Positions 41,770 through 51,094 are shown, numbered from the stretch's first letter. The stretch: 64,000 bases of DNA from Acidobacteria bacterium Mor1 (GCA_001664505.1 CP011806.1:1239537-1303536); one strand, 5' to 3'. Numbers and translations: made by a program. Notes: generated by a model not told the origin, from the sequence alone.

Positions 41770-43212
41770 CTAGCGCCCGGCCCCCAGCTTCGCGCCGTTC
41801 TTCACGCCGACCTGATGCACCTTCATCAAGTTCGTCGACCCCGGCACACCCACCGGCGCGCCGCAGAGCACCACCACCAGCTCTCCCCGCTCGACCATCT
41901 TGCCTCTCAGCAGCGCCCGGTCCAGCTCGGCGAACATCGAGTCGATCGATTTGGCCTTGGCGGCCGCCCGCGGGGTCACCCCCCAGATCAGGCCGAGCTG
42001 ACGGCGCACCGACTGGACCGGTGAAAAGGCCAGGATCGGCGTGCGCGGACGGAACCGCGAAACCGCGCGGGCGGTGGAACCACTCTCGGTAAAAGCGACC
42101 ACGTAGCGCGCACCGACGTTCCGCGCCGTGCGGCAAGCGGCGAGACTCGCCGCCTCGGCGACCGACAGGCTCTCGTAATCGGGAAGCTTGACCCGGACCC
42201 TGCCGGACTTCTCCGCCTCGCGGGTGATGCTGGCCATCATCGAAACCGCCTCGACCGGGTAGTCCCCTACCGCGGTCTCGGCGGTGAGCAGCAGGCAGCT
42301 GCTGCCGTCGAGCACGGCGTTGGCCACGTCCGATGCCTCGGCCCGGGTTGGCCGGGCGTTGTAGCGCATCGAGTCCAGCATCTGGGTCGCGGTCATCACC
42401 GGCTTACCCACGTAGTTACAGAGCTCGATCATCTTCTTCTGTAGCACCGGCACCCGCTCGGGCGGCAGCTCGACACCCAGGTCACCCCGGGCGACCAGCA
42501 GTCCGTCGGATTCCTCGAGGATCGCCTCCAGGTTCTCGATCGCCTCGGGCCGTTCGATCTTGGAGAGGATCGGCATGTTGCTGCCGTGGCGCGCCAGCAG
42601 GCGCCGGGCGGCACGGACGTCCTGAGGGCGGCGCACGAAGGAGACCGCCAACCAGTCGGCGCCCAGTTCCACCGCCAGCTTCAGGTCACGCTTGTCCTTG
42701 GCGGTCAGCGCCGGCACCGGCAGCTCGGTGTCGGGCAGGTTCAGTCCCTTGCGATCGCTGATCTCGCCGCCGCGCACCACCTCGCAGACGATGCGGGGTT
42801 GGCGCACCTTGCTGACCCGCAGTTCGACCTTCCCGTCGTCGATCAGGATCCGGTGCCCGGGGCGCACGACCCCGGCCAGGGCGCGGAAGGGCACCGGGAT
42901 CTGCCCCTTGTCGATCCGCTGATTTCCGGCGCAAAGGGTGACGCCATCCCCGGCCTTGAGCTCCTGGGCCTGGCCCAGCACACCCAGGCGAAAGCGGGGG
43001 CCCTGAAGGTCGGCCATCACCGCCACCGGGTGCTTCAGCCGGGCGGCGACCTTGCGCACCATCTCGACCCGCCGGCGATGATCCTCGGGACCGCCGTGGG
43101 AGAAGTTCAACCGGGCCACATCCAGGCCGGCCTCGACCAGCTTTCGCAGGACTCTCGGGTTGTCGGACGCAGGCCCCAGGGTCCCTGCGATCTTGGCTCG
43201 GGTACGTTCCAC
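41770..43212 (-). CDS. pyk: Pyruvate kinase
   Basis: 480 residues. It converts phosphoenolpyruvate and ADP to pyruvate and ATP in glycolysis. Signatures are RLNFSHGGPEDH, MADLQGPR, the active site ILSKIERPEAIENLEAIL, DGLLVARGDLGVELP and PVMTATQMLDSM, then the C-terminal allosteric domain with AFTESGSTARAVSRFRP. Length is normal for a bacterial enzyme. GTG 43212 is preferred because AGGGAAGGAAA lies upstream and the protein then begins ERTRAKIAGTLGPAS, as usual for the family. Transcribed alone, divergent from the isoaspartyl peptidase gene. Confidence 0.97.
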   Translation of the reverse strand: MERTRAKIAGTLGPASDNPRVLRKLVEAGLDVARLNFSHGGPEDHRRRVEMVRKVAARLKHPVAVMADLQGPRFRLGVLGQAQELKAGDGVTLCAGNQRIDKGQIPVPFRALAGVVRPGHRILIDDGKVELRVSKVRQPRIVCEVVRGGEISDRKGLNLPDTELPVPALTAKDKRDLKLAVELGADWLAVSFVRRPQDVRAARRLLARHGSNMPILSKIERPEAIENLEAILEESDGLLVARGDLGVELPPERVPVLQKKMIELCNYVGKPVMTATQMLDSMRYNARPTRAEASDVANAVLDGSSCLLLTAETAVGDYPVEAVSMMASITREAEKSGRVRVKLPDYESLSVAEAASLAACRTARNVGARYVVAFTESGSTARAVSRFRPRTPILAFSPVQSVRRQLGLIWGVTPRAAAKAKSIDSMFAELDRALLRGKMVERGELVVVLCGAPVGVPGSTNLMKVHQVGVKNGAKLGAGR

Positions 43213-43445
43213 GCTTTTTCCTTCCCTCTGGACGGGGCCGGCCCCCGGTCCGGGAGCCGTTCGATACGCTGTCGTGATCGGCCCTTCCGGAGTTGCGGCT
43301 CCGTCGTGGCCGGGGCGATAGTACAAGAGCTTCGATTACAAAACCGGTCCTTGCCCGTGCCGGGGCGCCCAGGACCTTTATTTCACGGGCGTTTGTGGGG
43401 CGCCCGCGCGGCGAGAGACCCTCGCCGGGAACCAAGGAGGCTAGC

Positions 43446-44366
43446 GTGCCGATCGTTCTCGCCGTTCACGGCGGTGCCTGGAACATTCCCGATGCAGCCG
43501 TCGAGGCCCATCGGGAGGGAGTGCGCGAAGCCTTGCGAGCCGGCTGGGCCGCCCTGAGCGAAGGAGGATCCGCCCTGGATGCCGTGGAGATCGCGGTTCG
43601 GGTGCTTGAGGAGGACCCGACCTTCGACGCCGGGGTCGGCTCACGGCTCAACCGTGAACGCAAGGTCGAGCTGGACGCCTCGATCATGTGCGGGCGGGAG
43701 CTCAACGCCGGGGCGGTGGCCGCCGTACAACGGGTGCGCCACCCGATCAGCCTGGCGCGCAAGGTCATGGAAGAGACCCATCACGTGATGCTCTGCGGCC
43801 AGGGCGCCAGTCAGTTCGCCGACGAGATCGGAATGAAACGCTGCCGCACCCGGGACCTGCTGGTCGGCCGGGAACTGGAGCGCTACGAGCGGGTGATGGC
43901 CGGCGACCGGCGGCCGGTTCAGGAAGAGTTCGAGAAGCCGGCTCCGATGGGCACGGTCGGCGCCATCGCCATGGACGGCCGGGGCAACTTAGCCGCGGCC
44001 ACCTCTACCGGCGGCATCCAGGACAAGATGCCCGGCCGGGTCGGCGACACCCCGATCCCCGGCAGCGGCACCTTCGCCGACAACAAGCTGGGCGCCGCCT
44101 CCTGCACCGGGCACGGCGAGAAGATCATGCGGGTCGTGCTGGCCAAGGCTGCCGTCGACCGCCTTGCGGGGGACGTCCACCCCTCCACCGCCGGAATGGG
44201 AGCCCTGAGCACCATGCGCCGGGTGCGGGGCAAGGGCGGTTTGATCCTGCTCGACCGCTACGGCCGGGTCTCCGCCCGCTTCAACACCCCGCGCATGGCC
44301 CGGGGTGTGGCTGACGAGGCCAAGGGCCTGCGGGTCGGCGTCGATCGCGGAGCGTTGCGCCGGTGA
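43446..44366 (+). CDS. Isoaspartyl peptidase / plant-type L-asparaginase
   Basis: A 306-residue Ntn-hydrolase. N terminus VLAVHGGAWNIP; substrate loop FDAGVGSRLNRERKVELDAS; autocleavage site GTVGAIAMDGRGNLAAATSTGG, where the Thr after the Gly becomes the nucleophile; and GDTPIPGSGTFADN. It removes isoaspartyl dipeptides or hydrolyses asparagine after self-cleavage into two subunits. GTG 43446 has AAGGAGG six bases upstream. Its stop overlaps the CPBP protease start (GTGA). Confidence 0.95.
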   Translation: MPIVLAVHGGAWNIPDAAVEAHREGVREALRAGWAALSEGGSALDAVEIAVRVLEEDPTFDAGVGSRLNRERKVELDASIMCGRELNAGAVAAVQRVRHPISLARKVMEETHHVMLCGQGASQFADEIGMKRCRTRDLLVGRELERYERVMAGDRRPVQEEFEKPAPMGTVGAIAMDGRGNLAAATSTGGIQDKMPGRVGDTPIPGSGTFADNKLGAASCTGHGEKIMRVVLAKAAVDRLAGDVHPSTAGMGALSTMRRVRGKGGLILLDRYGRVSARFNTPRMARGVADEAKGLRVGVDRGALRR

Positions 44367-45379
44367 GGCTTCCGATCTGGCTAGGCTGGCTGCTGCTGGC
44401 CGGGACGGTCTTTACCGCGGGACTGCTGCGTCAGTCCCACGACCGCACCCCTGCGTCGCCGTTCCTGCCGCCGCTCATAGGAAGCCTGCTGTTTGCCGGA
44501 TTGATCGTGCTGCTGCTGGTGGCCTGGCGGGAGCGCTCCCTCGGAGTGAACCGGGGCAAGGGCATTCGCCTGGGAAGCCTGACCCCGCTGATGCTGATCC
44601 TGCTGATCGAGAAGTGGATCTCGAGCGGCACCTACAGCGCCCTGTTTCACGCGGTCGCCCCTCGAGGCGCGAGCGACCCGTTGCTCGATGCCTACTTCAA
44701 GGCATTCATCGGCATCGCGTTGGTCGGTGTGTGTATCGCCGTCGCCTGGCTGACCCCGTCGACCCGCAATCGGGTGATCGGCATGGCCCACCCCAATCGC
44801 TGGCCCATCGCCGGCGCCGGCGGGCTCCTGATCATCGCCGGGATGTACCTGATCCTGACCCTGCTGGGACTGGCGCTGGGCGGGGCGCTGAGCCTGCGCT
44901 GGCCGGACAACTCCGCGGTGGTCTGGTGGAGTGTCGGCGGGCAGGCGCTGCTGGCCTTCGCCGAGGAGCTCTACTACCGGGGCCTGGTGTTGTTCGAGCT
45001 GCTGCGCATCGCGCCCCGGCTCGGATTGAAGGCGCCGACCGCACGGCGCTGGTTCGCGCTCCTGACCTCATCTCTGCTGTTCTCCATCGAGCATCTGCCC
45101 CTGGACCGGCCGATGGACGAGCTGATGCGCCACGGGGTATTCACCCTCTCCCTGGGCCTGCTGCTCGGCATCATCGTGCTGATCACCCGCAACCTGCACT
45201 TCGCCGCCGCGATCCACGCCTGGATCAACTGGCTCCAGCTGCGGGCTGCGCCCCAACTGATCGACAGCGCCGGCGAGCCTGCCCTGCCCCTCAACACCTA
45301 CATCGCCATCGCCCTGGTGCTGGCGCTGGTGCTGGCCTTCACCATGAGCGGCCGGCGACAGCGCCCGGCGACAGGATAG
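44363..45379 (+). CDS. CPBP-family intramembrane metalloprotease
   Basis: 338 residues with about eight membrane helices. The CPBP (Abi) motif 1 is FAEELYYRGLVLFEL, motif 2 is LFSIEHL, and HAWINWLQL supplies a further His/Asn. Family members are Rce1-like membrane proteases linked to protein processing or immunity peptides. Translation is coupled to the isoaspartyl peptidase by a GTGA overlap. The substrate is unknown. Confidence 0.9.
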   Translation: MRLPIWLGWLLLAGTVFTAGLLRQSHDRTPASPFLPPLIGSLLFAGLIVLLLVAWRERSLGVNRGKGIRLGSLTPLMLILLIEKWISSGTYSALFHAVAPRGASDPLLDAYFKAFIGIALVGVCIAVAWLTPSTRNRVIGMAHPNRWPIAGAGGLLIIAGMYLILTLLGLALGGALSLRWPDNSAVVWWSVGGQALLAFAEELYYRGLVLFELLRIAPRLGLKAPTARRWFALLTSSLLFSIEHLPLDRPMDELMRHGVFTLSLGLLLGIIVLITRNLHFAAAIHAWINWLQLRAAPQLIDSAGEPALPLNTYIAIALVLALVLAFTMSGRRQRPATG

Positions 45380-45425
45380 GGCTCGACTTGTGTGAGCCAG
45401 GCCGGGAACCGATGTTTTCCTGGCC

Positions 45426-46508
45426 ATGCTTCGCCCCTCGACACTTCTACTGCTGCTCGCTCTGCTCCTGCTCGCTGGATGCGGCGACGGTGCCGGTGAA
45501 CCACCCCTCGAGGCGGCTGCCCCTTCGGAAGCACTGCGCTATCCCTGGTCGGTGATCCGAATCCCGGCCTCGGCGGACTTCTACAGCGTCCACTTCATCG
45601 ACCGGCGCTACGGCTGGATCGCCGGAGGCGGGCATCTGGTTCAGGGTGGGCTGGTCGGCCACACCGAGGATGGCGGTCTCACCTGGGATTTCGAGAACAA
45701 CGTCGCCCCGACCCGGAGAGGAGCCTCCTTCGCCGTCCGGGATGTGCACTTCTGGAGCGCCGAGCGGGGTATCGCCGTCGGCTCCCAGGGAGTCGTGGTC
45801 CAGACCTTCGACGGCGGCCGCGAGTGGACCGTGGTACGCCGCGGCCCGGGCTACGAAACCCTGGTTGATCTGCAGTTCGTCGACTCAGGCCACGGCTTCG
45901 CGATCGGTACCCGGGAGTTGCTCGAGACCGTGGACGGCGGAGACAGCTGGACCCCGGTCCGCACCGAGGGTAGCGGCGATGACGGCCGGATGTCCGGCCG
46001 GGCGATCCACTTCCTCGACCGCTATCGCGGCGTCCTGGTCGGCCAACACGGAAAACTGAGGCGTACCCTCGACGGCGGACGGAGCTGGCACGCCCCGCTG
46101 GCCATGCCCTCGCTCTCCGGCGGGCAGGCGTTCCTCGACGTGACCTTCTCCGGCCGGCGCCACGGCTGGGCGGTGGGCGAGAAGGGGCTGATTCTGCATA
46201 CCGACGATGGCGGGGCTCACTGGACCCATCAACCGAGCGGCGTCCGGGATCGTCTGACCTCGGTCCGCTTCCATGACAGCCGGCGCGGCTGGGCCGTGGG
46301 CCACGACCGCAGGTTGCGACGCTCGGTGGTGTTGTCGACCGACGACGGCGGCGACCACTGGGCCGAAGCCTACGTGTTGCCCTTCGAAGAACTGGAGGGG
46401 CTGCACCTCGACGAGTCGGGCGCCCTCTGGGCGATCGGCCGCCACGGTAGCCGCGGGCCGCAGGTGTTGCTGCACCGCCGCCCCGACGGCCAGCTCGCCG
46501 GGCTATGA
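45426..46508 (+). CDS. Ycf48-like beta-propeller lipoprotein
   Basis: 360 residues. A signal peptide ends in the lipobox LLAGC (Cys at about 19). Seven or so BNR/Ycf48-type blades follow (HFIDRRYGWIAGG, HTEDGGLTWDF, WSAERGIAVGSQGVV, DDGGDHWAEAY). These fold as a propeller and are related to photosystem II assembly factor Ycf48, but they are widespread in non-phototrophs as outer or periplasmic lipoproteins. The 3' end overlaps the convergent lipoprotein gene by six bases. Confidence 0.88.
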   Translation: MLRPSTLLLLLALLLLAGCGDGAGEPPLEAAAPSEALRYPWSVIRIPASADFYSVHFIDRRYGWIAGGGHLVQGGLVGHTEDGGLTWDFENNVAPTRRGASFAVRDVHFWSAERGIAVGSQGVVVQTFDGGREWTVVRRGPGYETLVDLQFVDSGHGFAIGTRELLETVDGGDSWTPVRTEGSGDDGRMSGRAIHFLDRYRGVLVGQHGKLRRTLDGGRSWHAPLAMPSLSGGQAFLDVTFSGRRHGWAVGEKGLILHTDDGGAHWTHQPSGVRDRLTSVRFHDSRRGWAVGHDRRLRRSVVLSTDDGGDHWAEAYVLPFEELEGLHLDESGALWAIGRHGSRGPQVLLHRRPDGQLAGL

Positions 46509-47063
46509 CGCCGCAGGCGGGAAAACCACCGACTCGAGCAGCGCATCGAAGGTCGCCAGCTGGGTCTCGGCTTCCTCGGCGGCCAGATGGTAGCGGGTGT
46601 AAAGCGCCAGCAGCGCGCCGTCGCGCAGGGTGAAGGCGAAGCGCCGGCGAGAGGTGTGGGTCAGCCGATCCCAGGTGTCGACCACCACGAACCGCTGACC
46701 GTCAATACGCAGACTGCGCCGCTCGGCCTCGTCCCGGTGGGCGGCATCGTCGAGTTTTTCCAGAGCCCCCGGGATGCGCAGATCCAATGCAACCGGCCGG
46801 TCCAGCCGGTCTCGCTCGACTCCCAGATCCTCGAACACCAGAACGTGCCGCCGCCGCTGCAGCAGCTGCGAGTCGCCGTGGTCCCGGTGGTACCAACCCT
46901 CCGGCGGGACCACGCCGAGATGATGCTCCCCGGCCTCGATCCAGAGCAGTTCGGCAGCAGAGTCAGCCGGTGCCTCTTCGGCGCCGCCGCAGGCAGCCAA
47001 CAGCCCGAGCACTGCCAGGCAGAAGCACCCCCACCCACGGCGGGACCGGGTCAGCGGCGCCAT
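46503..47063 (-). CDS. Lipoprotein of unknown function
   Basis: 186 residues with a signal peptide and lipobox LLAAC (Cys at about 25). The mature part has mixed strands (LLWIEAGEHHLGVVPPEGWYHRDHG, FVVVDTWDRLTHTSRRRFAF), similar in plan to the next gene product. Both may be substrate-binding or sensor lipoproteins. It starts inside the end of the upstream gene (13-base overlap), so the two form an operon. Confidence 0.75.
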   Translation of the reverse strand: MAPLTRSRRGWGCFCLAVLGLLAACGGAEEAPADSAAELLWIEAGEHHLGVVPPEGWYHRDHGDSQLLQRRRHVLVFEDLGVERDRLDRPVALDLRIPGALEKLDDAAHRDEAERRSLRIDGQRFVVVDTWDRLTHTSRRRFAFTLRDGALLALYTRYHLAAEEAETQLATFDALLESVVFPPAAS

Positions 47064-47683
47064 GCCGCATCCTCCACGGGCTCGGGGAACTCCAGACTCT
47101 CGACCACCTGTTCGAACAGCGCGAGATCTTCGAGGCTACCTCGGAAGCGAGCCACGTACAGGTGCCCGCGAGACACGACGTAGTACTCCCGGCCCTGCTT
47201 GGTCTTGCCCTTGTCGTCCCAGATGTAGTCCACCGCCCGAGCCGACCGACCGTCGACCTCGTGCCTGCCGTCGCGAAGGTCGCGGATCTTGACCCAGGGG
47301 GGCTTCGCTTCGGGGTCGAAACGGACACGGTCGACGACCTCGGCGATGGTGAAGCCGGGACGCGGCACGTCGAAATCGACTCGGCCGCGCTCGCCGATGC
47401 GGGCGTGCCGGGTCATCAGGCTGGTGTACTCGGCAACCGTGATGAAGGAACCCGAGCGAAGGAATCGAACGCCCTGCAGACCGGCCGATTGGACGCGCTG
47501 CCGCTCCCAGTCGCCGCCCGGCGGCGAGAACCGTGCGGGGGCCGCCGACCAGTCGAAGGTCTCCGGAGCAGGCAACGCGAGTGGCATGGAGCCGGCCGCC
47601 CCATCGGATCCCGAGCCGCCACATCCCCAGGTGAGGAAGCCGATCGCACAAATCAGCAGAGCGGCGGAGGGGTGCCTGATCAT
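47051..47683 (-). CDS. Lipoprotein of unknown function, paired
   Basis: 210 residues from ATG 47683; an earlier in-frame start at 47719 would place non-hydrophobic residues first. A signal peptide with lipobox LTWGC is followed by a Ser/Gly linker and a beta-rich domain (VKIRDLRDGRHEVDGRSARAVDYIW, GREYYVVSRGHLYVARF). It resembles the downstream lipoprotein in order of elements. Function unknown. Confidence 0.75.
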   Translation of the reverse strand: MIRHPSAALLICAIGFLTWGCGGSGSDGAAGSMPLALPAPETFDWSAAPARFSPPGGDWERQRVQSAGLQGVRFLRSGSFITVAEYTSLMTRHARIGERGRVDFDVPRPGFTIAEVVDRVRFDPEAKPPWVKIRDLRDGRHEVDGRSARAVDYIWDDKGKTKQGREYYVVSRGHLYVARFRGSLEDLALFEQVVESLEFPEPVEDAAWRR

Positions 47684-47737
47684 GCCGCAAAAATAAGCCT
47701 CGGGCAGCCGCCGGGCCACCGCGGCGGGATGGGACCG

Positions 47738-48121
47738 CTAGGGCCTCAGCCGCAGGCGAATCGCCCCTCGCGCCCGGGAGGGATCGACGACCCTACCCTG
47801 CTGCAGGATCTCCAACTCCCCCCGGGCAACCAAGCGGCGGGCGGCGCGGCGCACCGGCTCCATCAAGGGGCGCCAGGCCTCGGGAGACAGCTTGCGGGCC
47901 ACTTCCGACGGGCAGATCGTGGCCCCGCGGCGGCGTTGCTGCAGTAGATCACCGATGGCCTGTTCCAGCGCCTGATCGCGCCGGGAGTTCCCGCGGTGGC
48001 GGCGGCATCCGGCGGAGCAGAAACGCATGCGCTCCCAGTTGGCCGCCCAGGCCTTGCGCCATTGCATCTCGCGCCCGCATGCGGCGCAGAGCTTCGATTC
48101 GGGTGTTTCGTCGCGGCCCAA
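47738..48121 (-). CDS. DUF2256-DUF3253 fusion protein
   Basis: 127 residues. The N terminus is a DUF2256 zinc-binding module (LCAACGREMQWRKAWAANW...RFCSAGCRRHR) with four cysteines. The rest is a DUF3253 winged-helix-like domain (AIGDLLQQRRRGATICPSEVARKLSPEAW, VRRAARRLVARGELEILQQGRVVDP). Both are small proteins often encoded separately near photolyase-type genes; here they are one polypeptide. It may be a DNA-binding protein. The stop lies 54 bases after the convergently unrelated lipoprotein start, and no operon partner is obvious. Confidence 0.85.
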   Translation of the reverse strand: MGRDETPESKLCAACGREMQWRKAWAANWERMRFCSAGCRRHRGNSRRDQALEQAIGDLLQQRRRGATICPSEVARKLSPEAWRPLMEPVRRAARRLVARGELEILQQGRVVDPSRARGAIRLRLRP

Positions 48122-48141
48122 GGCTGTCCTCCGAAGACAGC

Positions 48142-48768
48142 CTAGCGGTCGCCCTCGGGCTCGGCCAAGTCCGGCTGGTCGATGACATCGTTGGCTTCGA
48201 GGAAATCCAGGATCGACTGCTCTTCGCCGGAGCGAGCCGCTTCGGCCAATCCCTTGACCAGATGCGCGATCCGACTGGCGGACTCCTCGATCACCGACAC
48301 ACCACGAATGGCCTCGGACTCCGGGGGCAGCTGACTGCGCAGAATCTGGGCGCGCCCGAGGATCGTCGTCAGCGGGTTGTTGATGCGGTGGGTCATCACC
48401 CGCACCGCCTTGAGCGCCTGCTCCATCCGAACCGCCCTGGAGTGCTCGTGGCGTATGCGCTCCTTGCGCGCCTCGTCGTCGACCCGTTCCTGCAGGGCGG
48501 CGACCTGACGGGCCAGCAGCGCCAGGTTCAGCAAGCGCTGGGCTTCGACCTCGCTGGACTCGGCACCGGGGCGCAGCGCCTCGTCGGGCAGTTCCCGGAT
48601 CTGCCGCTCGTAGTCGTCGAGGGCACGGTCCAGCAACTCTTCCGGCGCGGTGTTCTCACCGATCATCTCCACGGCGCGCTCGTGGAGCCGGCAAAGCGAC
48701 TCCAGTTCGGGAGAACGGTCGGCCAACAGGCGGCGGATACGGCCCAGCGCCGCGTCATCGCGGTGCAT
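48142..48768 (-). CDS. DHp-only histidine kinase-like protein
   Basis: 208 residues. A long N-terminal helical region is followed by a HisKA-like hairpin with MTHRINNPLTTILGRAQIL, where the H-box histidine is kept. A second helix follows (VIEESASRIAHLVKGLAEAA). No HATPase domain is present. It could be a phosphotransfer or dimerising partner of the GTPase-kinase fusion upstream, to which it is coupled by TGATG. Confidence 0.8.
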   Translation of the reverse strand: MHRDDAALGRIRRLLADRSPELESLCRLHERAVEMIGENTAPEELLDRALDDYERQIRELPDEALRPGAESSEVEAQRLLNLALLARQVAALQERVDDEARKERIRHEHSRAVRMEQALKAVRVMTHRINNPLTTILGRAQILRSQLPPESEAIRGVSVIEESASRIAHLVKGLAEAARSGEEQSILDFLEANDVIDQPDLAEPEGDR

Positions 48769-50858
48769 CAGGCACCTCCCGTTTCCGAGTCTGCGCCAGC
48801 GGCCAGCGGCACACAGAGCACGAAGTCCGCTCCGCCCCCTTCGCGGTCGCGATAGTCCAGCCGGCCACCGTGGGCCCGCGCGATGGCCCGCGCCTCGTAG
48901 AGGCCGACGCCGATCCCCCGGGGCTTCCCGGTCAATACCTCTCCACCCTGTTCGAAGGGTGCGAAGATCCGCTTGCGATCGGCCTCGGGCACACCCGGGC
49001 CCCGGTCGGCGACTCGCAGCACCACACCCGGCCGGTCTCCATCCTTGCTGCGCAGGTTGGCCTGGCGAATCTGGAGCTTCACCGGACAGGTCGGCGGCGA
49101 GAACTTGAAGGCGTTGTCCAGCATGTTCGACACCGCCCGTGCGAGCTGGCCGGAATCCGCCTGCCAGCCCTCGATCAGGTCGCAGTCCAGTTCGACTCCG
49201 TCGACGCCGGCCAGTTCGATGGCATCGTGGGCCACCGCCGCCGCGTCGGCCGGTCCCACGCGCAGCGGATCGGCGCCGCTTGTGATCTCGGTGGTTCGGA
49301 ACAGATTGTCCAGCAACGCCCCGAGGTTCTCCGAGGCGGCGACGATGGTCTCGAGGGACTCCTTCCGTTCCTCGGCACCGACCTCGTAGTCCCGCAGGAA
49401 GGTCGCTGCCGACAACACCGCGGTCAGCGGGGTCCGCATCTCGTGGGACAGGTTGGCGACGAACCGTTCCTTGGTCTTGTCCAGCGCCTTGAGGTTCTCG
49501 TGGGCCCGGCGAAGCTGTGCGGTTCGCTTCTGCACCAGATCGTCCAGGCGATCCCGGCTGGCGGTCACCTCGTCATGGAGCCGCGCCTTCTCCAACCCCG
49601 ACTCCAGGTGCGACGCCAGGGTGGTCAGGAAGCGGGTATCCCGGGACTCGAAGCGGCCGTCGGGATAGGGAGCGTGGGCCAAGACCACGCGGCCGGCGCC
49701 GACGGGCACCGAGGCGACGGCGCGGGTGCCGACCTGCCGGGCGGCCTGGGGGCCGATCTCGAGACCCACATCGTCGACCACGCAGGCGCCTCCGGCACCG
49801 ATCATGCGCGCGACGAGATCCCGCCCGGAGTCGTTGTCCAGCAGTGGGTCCTGTTCTCCGCCGACCGCCTGCTCCAGGGCCAGGGTGCCCTGCTCCCCTT
49901 CGACGAGGCTGACCACCGAGGCACCGATCACCGAGCGGGCGGCATCCAGCGCCGACTCGACGATCGCTCCCCGGTCGAAGCTGGCGCCGGTGACCTGCAG
50001 GCTGTCGCTCAACTGGCGCAGGGCGTCCGCCTCGTGTTCCAGGCGGTTGGCCAGCGCCGCCTCGGCCGCCAGGCGCTCGCCCAACTCCAGGCTGGCGGCG
50101 ACTGCATCCTCGACACCGTCTCCCTCGACCTTGATCCGCGTGCGGCCCGGGGCGTCCCGGGCATCGGCCACCGGCGAGCTGACGCCGTGAAGCCGCTGGA
50201 TGTGGGGCGCGAAGGCGGTGTCGACCTGCTGGCCCAGCGTGGCGATATCGATCTGCGCCCGGGTCCGGCTGTCGGCCCGGTCGACCAGCCCTTCGATCAT
50301 CCGCTTGCAGGCGTCGACGAAGACTTCCAGCACACCGCGGGACCGCAGGGCCACCGCCGGGTAGCCCTCCCCTGGGTCGAGCCCTAGATAGCGGCTCATC
50401 TCATCGACGTCCAGCGCGTCGGGGACGTCTTGCTTGTTGAACTGGAACAGGATCGGCGTGCGGTCGGGGTCCAGCCCGTTGGCCCGCAGATTGGCGTGGA
50501 GGTTCTGCAGCGCCCACTGATTCTGCTGTTCCTTGCCCGGGGTCGAGTCGGCGACGAACACCACAGCGTCGGCTCCCGCCAGCACGATCCGGCGGGTGGC
50601 GTCGTAGTGCACCTGGCCCGGCACGGTGTAGGCCTTGAGCGCCACTCGGTAGCCGAAGATGTCTCCCAGCTCGAAGGGCAGCAGGTCGAAGTAGAGCGTC
50701 CGGTCGTCTCCGGTGTGGAGCGAGACGAGGCGGTTCTCTCCCCGCGGGTCGGTCAGGCGGTGTAGCGACTCCAGGTTGGTCGTCTTGCCGCCCAGGGCCG
50801 GGCCGTAGTAGACCAGCTTGGCCTGCAGCGTCTTGTCGGTGTGGCTCCACTGGGCCAA
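48768..50858 (-). CDS. MglA-like GTPase / GAF / histidine kinase fusion
   Basis: 696 residues. The N-terminal Ras-like GTPase of the MglA family (about 10-195) has P-loop GPALGGKTT (19-27), TVPGQ (78-82) and NKQD (141-144). A linker and GAF domain follow (about 285-420), then a coiled coil, HisKA (FVANLSHEMRTPL, His472) and a HATPase domain (NMLDNAFKFS, DRGPGVPEADRKRIF, GIGVGLYEARAI). It combines a polarity-type GTP switch with kinase output in one chain. TTG 50858 has GGGAGAGAAG upstream. It lies in a coupled operon with a phosphatase, response regulator and DHp protein. Confidence 0.93.
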   Translation of the reverse strand: MAQWSHTDKTLQAKLVYYGPALGGKTTNLESLHRLTDPRGENRLVSLHTGDDRTLYFDLLPFELGDIFGYRVALKAYTVPGQVHYDATRRIVLAGADAVVFVADSTPGKEQQNQWALQNLHANLRANGLDPDRTPILFQFNKQDVPDALDVDEMSRYLGLDPGEGYPAVALRSRGVLEVFVDACKRMIEGLVDRADSRTRAQIDIATLGQQVDTAFAPHIQRLHGVSSPVADARDAPGRTRIKVEGDGVEDAVAASLELGERLAAEAALANRLEHEADALRQLSDSLQVTGASFDRGAIVESALDAARSVIGASVVSLVEGEQGTLALEQAVGGEQDPLLDNDSGRDLVARMIGAGGACVVDDVGLEIGPQAARQVGTRAVASVPVGAGRVVLAHAPYPDGRFESRDTRFLTTLASHLESGLEKARLHDEVTASRDRLDDLVQKRTAQLRRAHENLKALDKTKERFVANLSHEMRTPLTAVLSAATFLRDYEVGAEERKESLETIVAASENLGALLDNLFRTTEITSGADPLRVGPADAAAVAHDAIELAGVDGVELDCDLIEGWQADSGQLARAVSNMLDNAFKFSPPTCPVKLQIRQANLRSKDGDRPGVVLRVADRGPGVPEADRKRIFAPFEQGGEVLTGKPRGIGVGLYEARAIARAHGGRLDYRDREGGGADFVLCVPLAAGADSETGGA

Positions 50859-50882
50859 CGTCTTCTCTCCCTTCCCGTTCCG

Positions 50883-51092
50883 TCAGTTGGAGGCCAGGTA
50901 AGGCCGCATCGCCCGCACCAGGTCGGCGGCTTCCAGCGGGCGGGGGCAATCAACGTCGAGCGTCTCCGCAATCTCCGACGAGTCGATCATTCGGGAAGCG
51001 CACTGAGCGATCCGGCGCTCCAGTTCCCGGCAGTCGATCGGACGCGGCGAGGGCATCTCCTCGGGCGGATGGATGCGTGCGGGTCGCGCCAT
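50883..51092 (-). CDS. Small hypothetical protein of the signalling operon
   Basis: 69 residues from ATG 51092, with GGAGGA upstream and two bases after the response regulator stop. Contains CRELERRIAQCASRMIDSSEIAETL, a short helical unit, and ends MRPYLASN. No family recognised. Placement between the response regulator and the GTPase-kinase suggests an adaptor. Confidence 0.65.
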   Translation of the reverse strand: MARPARIHPPEEMPSPRPIDCRELERRIAQCASRMIDSSEIAETLDVDCPRPLEAADLVRAMRPYLASN

Positions 51093-51094
51093 GG

